Shown piece after piece: positions 7,339 through 16,226 of a stretch of 64,000 nucleotides of DNA. Position numbers and translations under genes: made by a program. Numbering within the stretch: position 1 is the first letter of the stretch; each line of letters opens with the position of its first letter. Origin of the DNA: UBA668 sp963720695 (GTDB lineage: Bacteria > Actinomycetota > Acidimicrobiia > Acidimicrobiales > Ilumatobacteraceae); NCBI GenBank assembly GCA_963720695.1, contig CAVRGG010000004.1:558001-622000 (forward strand). Reading direction: 5' to 3'. The notes under the pieces were generated by a model. It saw only the letters and a program-made list of their open reading frames with translations, was not told where the DNA came from and made no database searches.

Positions 7339-10059
7339 ATGATCTTCGACGGTTACGTCAATCAGCTCCCCGACACCGATCCCGACGAAACCCTGGAATG
7401 GCTCGACAGCCTCGATGCCGTCATCGATGTCCACGGCAAGACCCGCGCTCGCTTCCTGTTGAGCAAGTTGCTGGAACGCGCCCGCGAGGCCCAGGTCAGC
7501 TTCCCGGCCACGGTGAGCACGCCCTACGTCAACACGATTCCGCGCGAGGCGGAGCCCTGGTTCCCGGGCGACGACTACATCGAGCGTCGCATCCGCCGCT
7601 TCGTCCGCTGGAACGCAGCGATGACCGTGGTGCGGGCGAACAAGCACGCCGACGGCATCGGAGGCCACCTCAGCACGTTCGCCAGCTCCGCCAGCCTCTA
7701 CGAGATCGGCTTCAACCACTTCTTCCGCGGCAAGGACGACGGCACGGCCGGCGACCACGTCTACATCCAGGGTCACGCTGCGCCCGGTGTCTACGCCCGC
7801 GCCTTCTTGGAGCACCGCCTCGAGGTCGAGGATCTCGAGCACTTCCGCCGCGAGATCGGCCGCGAGGGCAAAGGTCTCAGCAGCTACCCGCACCCGCGGC
7901 TGATGCCGGACTTCTGGGAGTTCCCGACGGTGTCGATGGGCCTCGGCCCGCTGACCGCCCTCTACCACGCCCGCTTCAACCGCTACCTGCTCAACCGCGA
8001 GCTCGACGACACCAGCCAGAGCCGCGTCTGGGCGTTCCTCGGCGACGGCGAGTGCGACGAGCCCGAGACGCTCGGCGCCCTGTCGCTGGCCAGCCGCGAG
8101 AAGCTCGACAACCTGGTGTTCGTCGTCAACTGCAACCTGCAGCGGCTCGACGGGCCCGTCCGCGGCAACGGCAAGATCATCCAGGAGCTCGAAGCCGTCT
8201 TCCGCGGCGCCGGCTGGAACGTGATCAAGGTCATCTGGGGTTCACGGTGGGACGAGCTGCTCGCCAAGGACAAGGACGGCGTCCTCCTCAACCAGATGAA
8301 CAACACCGTCGACGGCGAGTTCCAGCGCTACGGCGTGGAGAACGGCGGCTACATCCGCGACCACTTCTTCGGGCCGGACCCCCGCCTGCGCCAGATGGTC
8401 GCCCATCTCTCGGACCCCGAGTTGCAGAGCCTTCCTCGCGGCGGCCACGACTACCGCAAGTTGTACGCGGCCTACAAGGCGGCCGTCGAGAACCTCGGTT
8501 CCGGTGCCCCCACGGTGATCCTGTGCAAGACGATCAAGGGCTGGACCCTCGGTCCCGAGATCGAGGGCCGCAACGCGACCCACCAGATCAAGAAGATGAA
8601 CAAGGAACAGCTGATGGTCCTGCGCGATCGGCTGGATCTGCACGACGAGATCCCCGACGACGCGTTCGACGACGACAAGCTGCCGTACTTCCGCCCGGCG
8701 GAGGACAGCATCGAGTACCAGTACATGATGGAGCGCCGCCGCGCGTTGGGCGGCTCGATCCCCAAGCGGATCGTGCGACCGCGGCGCCCGTTCCAGCTGC
8801 CGACGGACCACACCTTCGAGGAGCTCCGCAAGGGCTCGGGCGAACAGGCCGTCAGCACCACCATGGGGTTCACCCGGTTGCTGCGCAACCTGTGCCGCGA
8901 CGAGAAGATCGGCCAGTACGTGGTGCCGATCATCCCCGACGAGGGCCGCACCTTCGGGATGGACTCGCTGTTCCCGGCGCTCAAGATCTACGCCTCCCAG
9001 GGTCAGAAGTACGAGCCCGTCGACCACGAGATGCTGCTCAGTTACGCCGAGTCGGCGAAGGGGCAGATCCTCGAGGAGGGCATCACCGAGGCCGGCGCGA
9101 TGTCGAGCTTCATCGCCGCAGGTACCGCCTACGCCACCCGGGGTGTGCCCACCATCCCCTTCTACACCTTCTACTCCATGTTCGGCTTCCAGCGTGTGGG
9201 AGACCTCATCTGGCAAGCGGCCGATGCACGGACGAGGGGCTTCCTGCTCGGCGCGACGGCCGGACGCACCACGCTCCTCGGCGAGGGTCTGCAACACCAG
9301 GACGGGCACTCGCTCGTGCTGGCCAGCACCGTGCCGCCGTGCCAGGCGTACGACCCGGCGTTCGCCTACGAGGTGGCTGCGATCGTGCAGGCCGGCATCG
9401 ATCGGATGTACTCACCGGACAGCACCGATCCGGACGTCTTCTACTACCTCACCCTCTACAACGAGAACTACCAGATGCCCGCCATGCCCGAGGACCTCGA
9501 CCCGGCGCACATCCTGCGTGGGCTGTATCGCTGGGCGGGGATGCCCGAGGGCGCCGAGCGCCAGGCCACCCTGCTGTTCAGCGGCTCGGCGAACGGCGCG
9601 GCGCGAGCGGCGGCGCAGGAGTTGATGGAGCACCACGGCATCGGGGTCGAACTGTGGTCGGCGACGTCGTACAAGGCCTTGCGCGACGATGCCCTCGCGG
9701 CGGAACGCTGGAACCGGCTCAACCCCGGCCAGTCGCCGCGGATCCCGGTCGTCAGCGAACTGCTCGGCGAGGCGCCAGGGCCGATCGTCGCCGTCAGCGA
9801 CTTCATGAAGATCGTGCCCGAACAGGTCGCACGCTTCCTCCCCGGTCGCACGTTCGTGCCCCTGGGCACCGACGGCATGGGGCGCAGCGACACACGCGAA
9901 GCCCTGCGCGACTTCTTCGAGGTCGATGCCGCACACGTGGTGGTGGCGGTGCTCAGCGCGTTGCTCGCCGACGGCAAGGCCGAACCGGCCGAGGTGTACA
10001 AAGCGATGGAACGTCACGGCATCTCACCGGACGCGATCGATCCCGCCCACGCACCCTGA
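7339..10059 (+). CDS. aceE: Pyruvate dehydrogenase E1 component, homodimeric type
   Basis: AceE decarboxylates pyruvate with thiamine diphosphate and passes the acetyl group to the lipoyl domains of E2. At 906 residues it matches the large single-chain E1 of proteobacteria and actinobacteria (~890-930), not the alpha/beta type. The thiamine-diphosphate motif 'GDGECDEPETLGA' opens the cofactor loop. Other landmarks are 'GGHLSTFASSASLYEIGFNH', the conserved 'EGRNATHQIKKM' loop and 'YTFYSMFGFQRVGD'. No E2 or E3 gene lies beside it, as is common in actinobacteria, where one E1 may also share subunits with 2-oxoglutarate dehydrogenase. It stands alone between the secreted proteins and the glycan cluster. 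Confidence 0.97.
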   Translation: MIFDGYVNQLPDTDPDETLEWLDSLDAVIDVHGKTRARFLLSKLLERAREAQVSFPATVSTPYVNTIPREAEPWFPGDDYIERRIRRFVRWNAAMTVVRANKHADGIGGHLSTFASSASLYEIGFNHFFRGKDDGTAGDHVYIQGHAAPGVYARAFLEHRLEVEDLEHFRREIGREGKGLSSYPHPRLMPDFWEFPTVSMGLGPLTALYHARFNRYLLNRELDDTSQSRVWAFLGDGECDEPETLGALSLASREKLDNLVFVVNCNLQRLDGPVRGNGKIIQELEAVFRGAGWNVIKVIWGSRWDELLAKDKDGVLLNQMNNTVDGEFQRYGVENGGYIRDHFFGPDPRLRQMVAHLSDPELQSLPRGGHDYRKLYAAYKAAVENLGSGAPTVILCKTIKGWTLGPEIEGRNATHQIKKMNKEQLMVLRDRLDLHDEIPDDAFDDDKLPYFRPAEDSIEYQYMMERRRALGGSIPKRIVRPRRPFQLPTDHTFEELRKGSGEQAVSTTMGFTRLLRNLCRDEKIGQYVVPIIPDEGRTFGMDSLFPALKIYASQGQKYEPVDHEMLLSYAESAKGQILEEGITEAGAMSSFIAAGTAYATRGVPTIPFYTFYSMFGFQRVGDLIWQAADARTRGFLLGATAGRTTLLGEGLQHQDGHSLVLASTVPPCQAYDPAFAYEVAAIVQAGIDRMYSPDSTDPDVFYYLTLYNENYQMPAMPEDLDPAHILRGLYRWAGMPEGAERQATLLFSGSANGAARAAAQELMEHHGIGVELWSATSYKALRDDALAAERWNRLNPGQSPRIPVVSELLGEAPGPIVAVSDFMKIVPEQVARFLPGRTFVPLGTDGMGRSDTREALRDFFEVDAAHVVVAVLSALLADGKAEPAEVYKAMERHGISPDAIDPAHAP

Positions 10060-10083
10060 TCTCGTGAGCAGGGGGTCGACCGT

Positions 10084-10089
10084 TACACT
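10084..10089 (+). promoter_or_regulatory. Leaderless -10 (TACACT) at the head of the glycan cluster
   Basis: TACACT ends 6 nt before the GTG at 10096. It is the only promoter-like signal before the tightly overlapping run of genes to ~18.6 kb, so it may drive all of them. Confidence 0.45.
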
Positions 10090-10095
10090 CGCTGC

Positions 10096-11157
10096 GTGCC
10101 CCAACAGATCCTGATCACCGGCGGAGCTGGATTCATCGGCACCCGGGTCGCAGCTCGACTGCTGGCCCAGGGGCACGAGGTCGTCCTCGCCGACAACTTC
10201 CATCCGCAGGTGCACACGCCCCTCCACCACGCCGACATCCCCGCCGACGCGGTGGTCCTGCCCTTCGATGTCACCCATCGTCCCAGCTGGGATGCACTGC
10301 TGCATCGCCTGCGCCCCCAGGTGATCATCCATCTCGCCGCCGAGACGGGCACCGGCCAATCCCTCGCCGAGGCCACTCGCCACTCGTCGACCAACGTCGT
10401 GGGCACGACCCAGATGACCGATGCGCTGCTCGCCGCCGGTGCGGTGCCCGAGCACATCGTGCTGGCCTCGTCGCGCGCCGTCTACGGCGACGGCGAGTGG
10501 GCGGACGCGAACGGCACCTTCGCCCCCGAGCCGCGCACACACGAGGAGCTGCTCGCCCAGCAGTGGGATCCTGTGCGACCGGGTGGGGGCAGGGCGACAC
10601 CGCTGCCGAGCACCGCGGCCAGCACCTCCCCGAGGCCCGGCAACGTCTATGCCGCCACCAAGCTCGCCCAGGAACACGTGCTGGGCGCGTGGTGTGCCGC
10701 CACCGGCAGCGCACTGAGCGTGCTGCGCCTGCAGAACGTGTACGGCCCCGGCCAGTCGCTCGGCAACAGCTACACCGGTGTGCTCACCCTGTTCGCCCGG
10801 CTCGCCGCCGATCATCAGCAGATCGACGTCTATGAGGACGGCGAGATGCTGCGCGACTTCGTGTTCGTCGACGACGTCGCCACTGCGATCACCACGGCTG
10901 CCACGAAGGCTCCGTCCCGCGGCCGCCGCACGGTCGACATCGGTTCCGGCCAGGGCGACACGCTGCTCGCGGTCGCCCAGCGCATCGCCGCCCTGCGCGG
11001 TGCGCCGGAGCCGGCGATCAGCGGACGATTCCGCGACGGCGACGTTCGTGCCGCGTACTGCTCCATCGACGCGGCGAGAGCGGACCTCGGCTACGAGCCC
11101 GCGTGGACGCTCGAGCGCGGGCTGCCGGCCTTGCTCGAGTGGGCGGCCACCGCATGA
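10096..11157 (+). CDS. NAD-dependent sugar-nucleotide epimerase/dehydratase
   Basis: This 353-residue extended short-chain dehydrogenase acts on a nucleotide sugar in the cytoplasm. The N-terminal 'ILITGGAGFIGTRVA' binds NAD. 'LASSRAVYGDGEW' carries the catalytic Ser region and 'NVYAATKLAQEH' the Tyr-x-x-x-Lys pair. An insertion of ~50 residues between these resembles that of dTDP-L-rhamnose 4-epimerase-like proteins, as does the early 'DNFHPQVHT'. That family is my best guess, but the substrate cannot be read from sequence. It heads a run of glycan genes and overlaps the next gene by 4 nt (ATGA). Confidence 0.82.
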   Translation: MPQQILITGGAGFIGTRVAARLLAQGHEVVLADNFHPQVHTPLHHADIPADAVVLPFDVTHRPSWDALLHRLRPQVIIHLAAETGTGQSLAEATRHSSTNVVGTTQMTDALLAAGAVPEHIVLASSRAVYGDGEWADANGTFAPEPRTHEELLAQQWDPVRPGGGRATPLPSTAASTSPRPGNVYAATKLAQEHVLGAWCAATGSALSVLRLQNVYGPGQSLGNSYTGVLTLFARLAADHQQIDVYEDGEMLRDFVFVDDVATAITTAATKAPSRGRRTVDIGSGQGDTLLAVAQRIAALRGAPEPAISGRFRDGDVRAAYCSIDAARADLGYEPAWTLERGLPALLEWAATA

Positions 11158-13070
11158 GCCGCCTCACCGCTGCACTGTTCGTTCGCGACGCGTCGTATCA
11201 GTTCCTTTCCACCGTCCGATCGATGCTGGCCGCCGAGGGCGTCGAGCACGTGCTGGTCGGTTCGCCCGAGGCCGACCTCCTGCCGCCGCTGCAGATCGAC
11301 CAGCGGGTCGAAGTCATCGAGATCGACAGCGCGGCAGCGCTCGTCAACATCGCCAGCGATCGCTGGGACCTGCCCGTCGCGGCCTGCGACGAACCGGTCC
11401 TCGTGTCGGCCGATGCGTTCGGACCTGCCTTGGAGCTCATCGAACACGACCTGCGCGCGGCGGTGATCTGCTACTGGTCGAACGCCGGTGGCTGTCTCAG
11501 CTTTCCCACCCGCAACGTCGGCAGCTCCCATCAGATCGAGAACCTCGACGAGACCGGCATCACACGGCGGCTCCGAGACCGAGGCCCCGCGACCAGAGGC
11601 GTGCCGGTCCCCGTCGCCCGCGGGCCGCTCACCGTCATCGGGCGGGCGGGCATCACCGCCGCCGGTGGTCTGATCGCCAGCCCCTTCGACGCCCTCGACG
11701 TGTCGGTCGCCGAATTCGGGCTGCGCGTTTCGAGGCGCGGGTTCGTCACCGCGCTCGATGCCACCACCTTTGCGCTGCGCCCGTTCGACCTCGCCCCGCA
11801 CCCGGTGGACCTTCTCGAACACGCAGACGTGAAGAAGTGGTTGGGGCTCCGTCACCCGTTCTACTCGGCGCTCTACGACCGTGATCGCGTCGATCCGGAG
11901 TCGGCGCTCGGCATCGCCCACTCGTTGGCGCGCGCCAAGGTGCTGGGCCTCACCGTGCTCATCGACGGCAGCTGCCTCGGCCCGCTCGAGATGGGCACAC
12001 AGGTGAACCTGATCAACCTGGTCCGCGCTCTTGCGGATCGCGACGACGTTCGCGAGGTCGTCGTGTCGATGCCCGGCGATGTGCCGGCGTATGCGGTCAC
12101 CGCGCTGGGGAGTCGCAAGATCCGCCACGTGCGCAACGCCCACGGAGAGTTCCCGAACGGTGTTCGCGGCGACGTGGTGCACCGGCCGTTTCAGCCCGAT
12201 GCCCCGCTGCCGTTCGCGAACTGGCGCAAGGCGGCCCCACGCGTGTGCGTCACGCTGCAGGACCTGATCGCCTATCGCAACGGCTCGTACCACCCCGACG
12301 GAGCGAGCTGGCTGAGGTACCGCCACCACCTGTCCACGGCCGCGTGGCAGTCCGACATGGTGATGACCATCAGCCGCGATGTCGCCGAGTGCGTGCGCGA
12401 CGAACAGCTCCGCATCGACGCCGACCGCCTGTGGCCGATCGCCCTCGGCACCGACCACCTCAGCGGCGACGAACCGATGCGCCCTCCCACCGTGGCGCTG
12501 CAGCACGGCCTCGCCGCCCGCGAGTTCCTGTTCGTGCTCGGCACCAACTACTCGCACAAGAATCGCGATCTCGCGGTGCAGGCATGGAACGAGCTCCGCG
12601 CCCGAGGGCACGACCTCGCGTTGGTGCTCGTCGGCGCCGCGGTCCCCTATGGCAGCTCCCGCCACTACGAGGCGGCGGCATTCGCCACCGACGAGCAAGC
12701 CATCGTGCTGCCCGACGTCACCTCCGAGGAGCGCAACTGGCTGCTGCGGCACTCGGTCGCGGTCGTGTACCCGACCAGCGCGGAGGGCTTCGGCTTCGTC
12801 CCGTTCGAGGCCGCCCGGTTCGGCACACCCACCGTCACCGTCGGCTTCGGACCGCTCTCCGAGGTCAGCCCCGACTCCACCACGACCGCCCGCTCGTGGT
12901 CGCCGGAGCACTTCGCCGATGCGATCGAAGCGCTGCTCGTCAGCCCCGAGCAACGGGCCGCCGCAGTACGCCAGACCCTGGCCGCCGGCACCGAATTCAC
13001 CTGGTCAGCGACGGCCGCGGTCCTTGTCGGTGCGTACCGTGCGACACTAGGCTTGCCGGCGCGGTCGTGA
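11154..13070 (+). CDS. Glycosyltransferase, GT4-like C-terminal domain
   Basis: The 638-residue protein has two parts. The N-terminal ~270 residues match nothing I recognise but contain Rossmann-like alternation. The second half is a GT-B glycosyltransferase of family 4: 'FVLGTNYSHKNRDLAVQAW' opens the nucleotide-sugar domain, and 'SAEGFGFVPFEAARFGTPTV' holds the Glu-x7-Glu signature that binds the donor. It should add a sugar to the surface polysaccharide at the inner face of the membrane. The ATG at 11154 lies in ATGA with the upstream stop. A GTGA at the 3' end could start the next frame, but that gene's better start is further on. Confidence 0.85.
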   Translation: MSRLTAALFVRDASYQFLSTVRSMLAAEGVEHVLVGSPEADLLPPLQIDQRVEVIEIDSAAALVNIASDRWDLPVAACDEPVLVSADAFGPALELIEHDLRAAVICYWSNAGGCLSFPTRNVGSSHQIENLDETGITRRLRDRGPATRGVPVPVARGPLTVIGRAGITAAGGLIASPFDALDVSVAEFGLRVSRRGFVTALDATTFALRPFDLAPHPVDLLEHADVKKWLGLRHPFYSALYDRDRVDPESALGIAHSLARAKVLGLTVLIDGSCLGPLEMGTQVNLINLVRALADRDDVREVVVSMPGDVPAYAVTALGSRKIRHVRNAHGEFPNGVRGDVVHRPFQPDAPLPFANWRKAAPRVCVTLQDLIAYRNGSYHPDGASWLRYRHHLSTAAWQSDMVMTISRDVAECVRDEQLRIDADRLWPIALGTDHLSGDEPMRPPTVALQHGLAAREFLFVLGTNYSHKNRDLAVQAWNELRARGHDLALVLVGAAVPYGSSRHYEAAAFATDEQAIVLPDVTSEERNWLLRHSVAVVYPTSAEGFGFVPFEAARFGTPTVTVGFGPLSEVSPDSTTTARSWSPEHFADAIEALLVSPEQRAAAVRQTLAAGTEFTWSATAAVLVGAYRATLGLPARS

Positions 13071-13132
13071 CGCAGCAAGAGGCCGGTCACCGAGGTGCCC
13101 CGGCACCCGCCGAAACGCCCTCGAGGAGTCCG

Positions 13133-13435
13133 ATGAAGAACCCCAACACGCCCGAACGCCTCACGGCCGACACGATCGACCGAGTGTCGCTCGAGCAGGC
13201 GCTCATCGACGTCGAGGTCGCCAACGCGCGGGTCGTCGACCTCACCGAGCGGCTCACCGAGTCGGCCGAGGAGATCCAGCGCCTGCGCTCCGAGATCGAG
13301 CGTTCGCGCTCGGCCACCGCCTCCCTGGTGAGCAAGTTCACACTGCTGCGCACGCCCAACAGCACGCTTCGCCGGCTGGCACGGGCCGTGCTGCCGCTCG
13401 GCGTGCGACAGAAGCTCATTCGGTACATCCGCTGA
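13133..13435 (+). CDS. Small coiled-coil protein in glycan cluster
   Basis: The 100-residue protein is mostly one predicted coiled coil (residues ~15-65, with 'LTERLTESAEEIQRLRSEIE' and a heptad pattern) followed by a basic tail 'TLRRLARAVLPLGVRQKL'. It is not a recognised enzyme. I chose ATG 13133 over a GTG at 13067 because GAGGAG lies 5 nt upstream (13123-13128), one of the clearest Shine-Dalgarno sites in the window. Its stop overlaps the next glycosyltransferase start by one base (TGATG). Similar coiled-coil plus basic tails end two other proteins of this cluster, so it may help dock transferases at the membrane or to each other. Confidence 0.75.
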   Translation: MKNPNTPERLTADTIDRVSLEQALIDVEVANARVVDLTERLTESAEEIQRLRSEIERSRSATASLVSKFTLLRTPNSTLRRLARAVLPLGVRQKLIRYIR

Positions 13436-14589
13436 TGCGGCCCCGCGTCCTCATCGCGATCACCGTCTACAACGGGCGCGACTTCGTCCCGCGAGCGCTG
13501 CATTCGCTCGCCCACCTCGACCGCGACGTCGCCGACATCGACGTCCTCGTCCTCGACGACCACAGCCCCGAGCCTGGCTGGAGCGAGGACCTCGGCGCGC
13601 TGTGCGCGGAGCTCGGGTTCCTCCACTACCGCACGCCGCGCAACCTCGGCATCCCCCGCAACGTCAGCCTCGGGCTGCTCGCCGCGATCGAGGGCGAGTA
13701 CGACCACGTGATCGTCTCCAACTCCGACGTCGTCTACAGCCGCCAGGCCGTGTCGCAACTGGTGCGGGCGGCGTCCACGGATCCCAGGATCGGCTCGGTC
13801 ACGTCGTGGAGCACGAACGTGTCGGTGTACTCATTGCCCAACACCGACCCCGACGCACACCTTGCGTCCCAGGACCGGGCCGATTGGGTCGGTGGCGTGC
13901 TCGGGCAACGCTTCGGGCAGCGGGTCCTCGACATCCCGGCCGGCATCTCGTTCGCGATCCTCATCCCCACCCGCGTGATCAAGGACGTGGGCGTGATGGA
14001 CCCGGTCTTCGGGCGTGGCTACTGCGAGGAGACCGACTGGTCGCTGCGCAGCCTGGCTGCCGGCTACCGCATCACCCTCGGCCTCGGAGCGTTCGTGTAC
14101 CACGAAGGCGGCGGCTCCAACGTCGCTGCCGGGCTGGTGAGCACCGGCCAGACCACGGTGCCCAAGAACGAGCGCATCATCGACATGCGCTACCCCGAGT
14201 TCCGTACACAGGTCGGCGACTTCCTCGCCACCGGAGCGCTGGAGCGCTCGTGGGCCGAGGCTCGCGAAGCGCTCGTCGGCGATGCTGCGACCTCGCTGGG
14301 GTACAGCGTCACCGTCGGCTGGCTGCCCCCGACCGTCGATCAGAGCCGGCCCCACGTCCACGTCACCCCGGACCCGGCCACGTTGCGGGCGACGGCGTCG
14401 TTCGCCGGCTTCGAACGCCCACTCCATCTGGGCCCCGACACGCCCGCCGCCGACCTCGTGCGCGCGCTCGGCGTGGCGCCCACCGAACTCAATCTCCTCG
14501 ACCGCGGCTCCGTCGCGGCTGACTTCAACGATGCGTTCAGCGACACCGCCGTCGTGCACCGCCGTCAGCCGTATCCCAGTCGAGTCTGA
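13435..14589 (+). CDS. Glycosyltransferase family 2
   Basis: This 384-residue GT-A enzyme transfers a sugar from a nucleotide donor. The start 'RVLIAITVYNGRDFVPRALH', the donor-site 'VLVLDDHSPEPG' and 'IVSNSDVVYSRQAV' are typical, and 'GRGYCEETDWSLR' carries the usual catalytic acidic pair. The last ~110 residues have no clear match. The start overlaps the previous stop by one base. The 15-nt gap to the FkbM gene keeps it in the same operon. Confidence 0.88.
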   Translation: MRPRVLIAITVYNGRDFVPRALHSLAHLDRDVADIDVLVLDDHSPEPGWSEDLGALCAELGFLHYRTPRNLGIPRNVSLGLLAAIEGEYDHVIVSNSDVVYSRQAVSQLVRAASTDPRIGSVTSWSTNVSVYSLPNTDPDAHLASQDRADWVGGVLGQRFGQRVLDIPAGISFAILIPTRVIKDVGVMDPVFGRGYCEETDWSLRSLAAGYRITLGLGAFVYHEGGGSNVAAGLVSTGQTTVPKNERIIDMRYPEFRTQVGDFLATGALERSWAEAREALVGDAATSLGYSVTVGWLPPTVDQSRPHVHVTPDPATLRATASFAGFERPLHLGPDTPAADLVRALGVAPTELNLLDRGSVAADFNDAFSDTAVVHRRQPYPSRV

Positions 14590-14613
14590 TTCCGAACCGA
14601 AAGCGTGCCTCGA

Positions 14614-15435
14614 ATGGCGAACACCCCTCTGGTCTCCTGGGCTCCGAATGCCGAAGACATCGTCCTCTGGCGAGCACTCGGGCATCGCACCCCCGGTTAC
14701 TTCGTCGACGTCGGCGCCTGCCATCCCGTCGACGACAGCATCACCAAGTTGTTCTCCCTCGAGGGGTGGCGAGGCATCAACATCGAACCGCAGCCCTATC
14801 TGGTGGCGATGCTCGAGCAGGACCGCCCGATGGACGTCAACCTCGGCGTCGGCATCGGCGACGTCCCCGGGGAGCTCGAGCTCTACGTCGTCGAGCAGGA
14901 CCAGCAGCGCACCACGTTCTCCGCATCGCTCGCCCAGGGCTACCGCGAGCAGGGCCGGTGGGTCACCACGCACACGGTGCCGGTGATGACCCTCGACCAG
15001 ATCCTCGAGCAGCACCCGCTGCCGCGCATCGACTTCCTCAAGATCGACGCCGAGGGCTTCGAGGACAAGGTCATCGCCGGGCTCGACCTCCAGCAGCACC
15101 GGCCGACGGTGATCCTCGCCGAGCAGGGCACGCACCAGCACTACGACTTCCCCGAGACGCTTGCCGCGGCCGGCTACCTGCCCATGGTCTTCGACGGCGT
15201 CAACCGCTTCTTCCTCGCCGAGGAGGCCGCCGACGAGATCGGCGATCGACTCTCGTACCCCGCCTGTGTGCTCGACCGGTACGTGCCACGCGAGGTCAGC
15301 CGTCTGCAGCAGCACATCGCCGCCATGGAGCAGTCCGAGAGCTGGAAGATCGGCAACGCCATCGTCCGCCCGGCCCGCAAGGTGCGCGATTTCGTCGACG
15401 CGCGACGCCACAAGAACGGGACCGGCCCCCGTTGA
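14614..15435 (+). CDS. FkbM-family methyltransferase
   Basis: The 273-residue protein is an S-adenosylmethionine-dependent O-methyltransferase of the FkbM family, often found in glycan clusters, where it methylates sugar hydroxyls. Motif I is 'YFVDVGACHPVDDSITKLF' and the family hallmark is 'FLKIDAEGFEDKVIAG'. The C-terminus ends in a short helix 'MEQSESWKIGNAIVRPARKV' and basic residues, resembling tails of neighbouring transferases. A GTG three codons upstream (14605) is an alternative start. The stop overlaps the ABC permease start (TTGA), so export and methylation genes are coupled. Confidence 0.88.
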   Translation: MANTPLVSWAPNAEDIVLWRALGHRTPGYFVDVGACHPVDDSITKLFSLEGWRGINIEPQPYLVAMLEQDRPMDVNLGVGIGDVPGELELYVVEQDQQRTTFSASLAQGYREQGRWVTTHTVPVMTLDQILEQHPLPRIDFLKIDAEGFEDKVIAGLDLQQHRPTVILAEQGTHQHYDFPETLAAAGYLPMVFDGVNRFFLAEEAADEIGDRLSYPACVLDRYVPREVSRLQQHIAAMEQSESWKIGNAIVRPARKVRDFVDARRHKNGTGPR

Positions 15436-16226
15436 TCGTCGTCGACCTGCTCGAGACACGCGAGCTGCTCTGGAACTTCACCCTGCGCGAGCTGCGCACC
15501 CGGTACAAACGGTCGATGCTCGGCTGGATGTGGTCGCTGCTCAACCCGTTGGGCATCATGCTCGTCTACACGCTCGTGTTCGGCGTGATCCTCACCGTCC
15601 ACCCGCCGATCGGCAATCCGAGCCACCTCGACAGCTTCCCGCTCTACCTGATGTGCGCGCTGCTGCCATGGGCGTTCTTCTCCACGAGCGTCACGACGTC
15701 GATGGCCAACCTCATCGGCAACGCCGGCCTGGTCCGCAAGGTGTGGTTCCCCCGCGAGCATCTCGTGCTCGCGACCGTCGGTGCGCTGGTGGTCTCCCTG
15801 GGCATCGAGATCTCGCTGCTGATGATCGCAATGCTCATCGTCGGCAACATGGTGCTGCCGTGGATCCCGGTGCTGCTGCTCGTGCTGATCATGCTCGCGA
15901 TGTTCACAGCCGGTCTGTCGTTGTTCCTCTCCGCGGCCAACGTGTACTTCCGCGATCTCACCCACATCTGGGGCATCGCCATCCAGATGTGGTTCTACGC
16001 CACTCCGATCGTCTACCCGGCGACGTTGGTGCCGGAGAAGTACCGGTTCGTGTACGGCCTCAACCCGATGACCCGCTTCGTCACCGCGGTGCGCAACCTG
16101 GCCTACGACCTGCGCATGCCCACCACCGAGACGATGGTCTACCTGGGCGTCGTCAGCATCGCCACCTTCCTGCTCGGCCTGATCCTGTTCCGCAAGATGT
16201 CACGCCGTTTCGCCGAGGAACTCTGA
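15432..16226 (+). CDS. wzm: ABC-2 type polysaccharide export permease (Wzm/KpsM-like)
   Basis: The 264-residue membrane protein is the permease of a polysaccharide ABC exporter. It has an N-terminal amphipathic stretch ('NFTLRELRTRYKRS', a hallmark of Wzm/TagG permeases), then about six membrane segments and the late 'YATPIVYP' loop. The start is a TTG at 15432 in TTGA overlap with the FkbM stop. No ATG or GTG lies before the conserved N-terminus, so this rare start is well supported. The next gene encodes its ATPase and overlaps by one base (TGATG). Confidence 0.92.
   Translation: MIVVDLLETRELLWNFTLRELRTRYKRSMLGWMWSLLNPLGIMLVYTLVFGVILTVHPPIGNPSHLDSFPLYLMCALLPWAFFSTSVTTSMANLIGNAGLVRKVWFPREHLVLATVGALVVSLGIEISLLMIAMLIVGNMVLPWIPVLLLVLIMLAMFTAGLSLFLSAANVYFRDLTHIWGIAIQMWFYATPIVYPATLVPEKYRFVYGLNPMTRFVTAVRNLAYDLRMPTTETMVYLGVVSIATFLLGLILFRKMSRRFAEEL

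Noticed and set aside
8242..9309. Long minus-strand open frame inside aceE
   Set aside because: It is antisense to a fully conserved aceE, its protein has no recognisable motif, and GC-rich DNA gives many such shadows.
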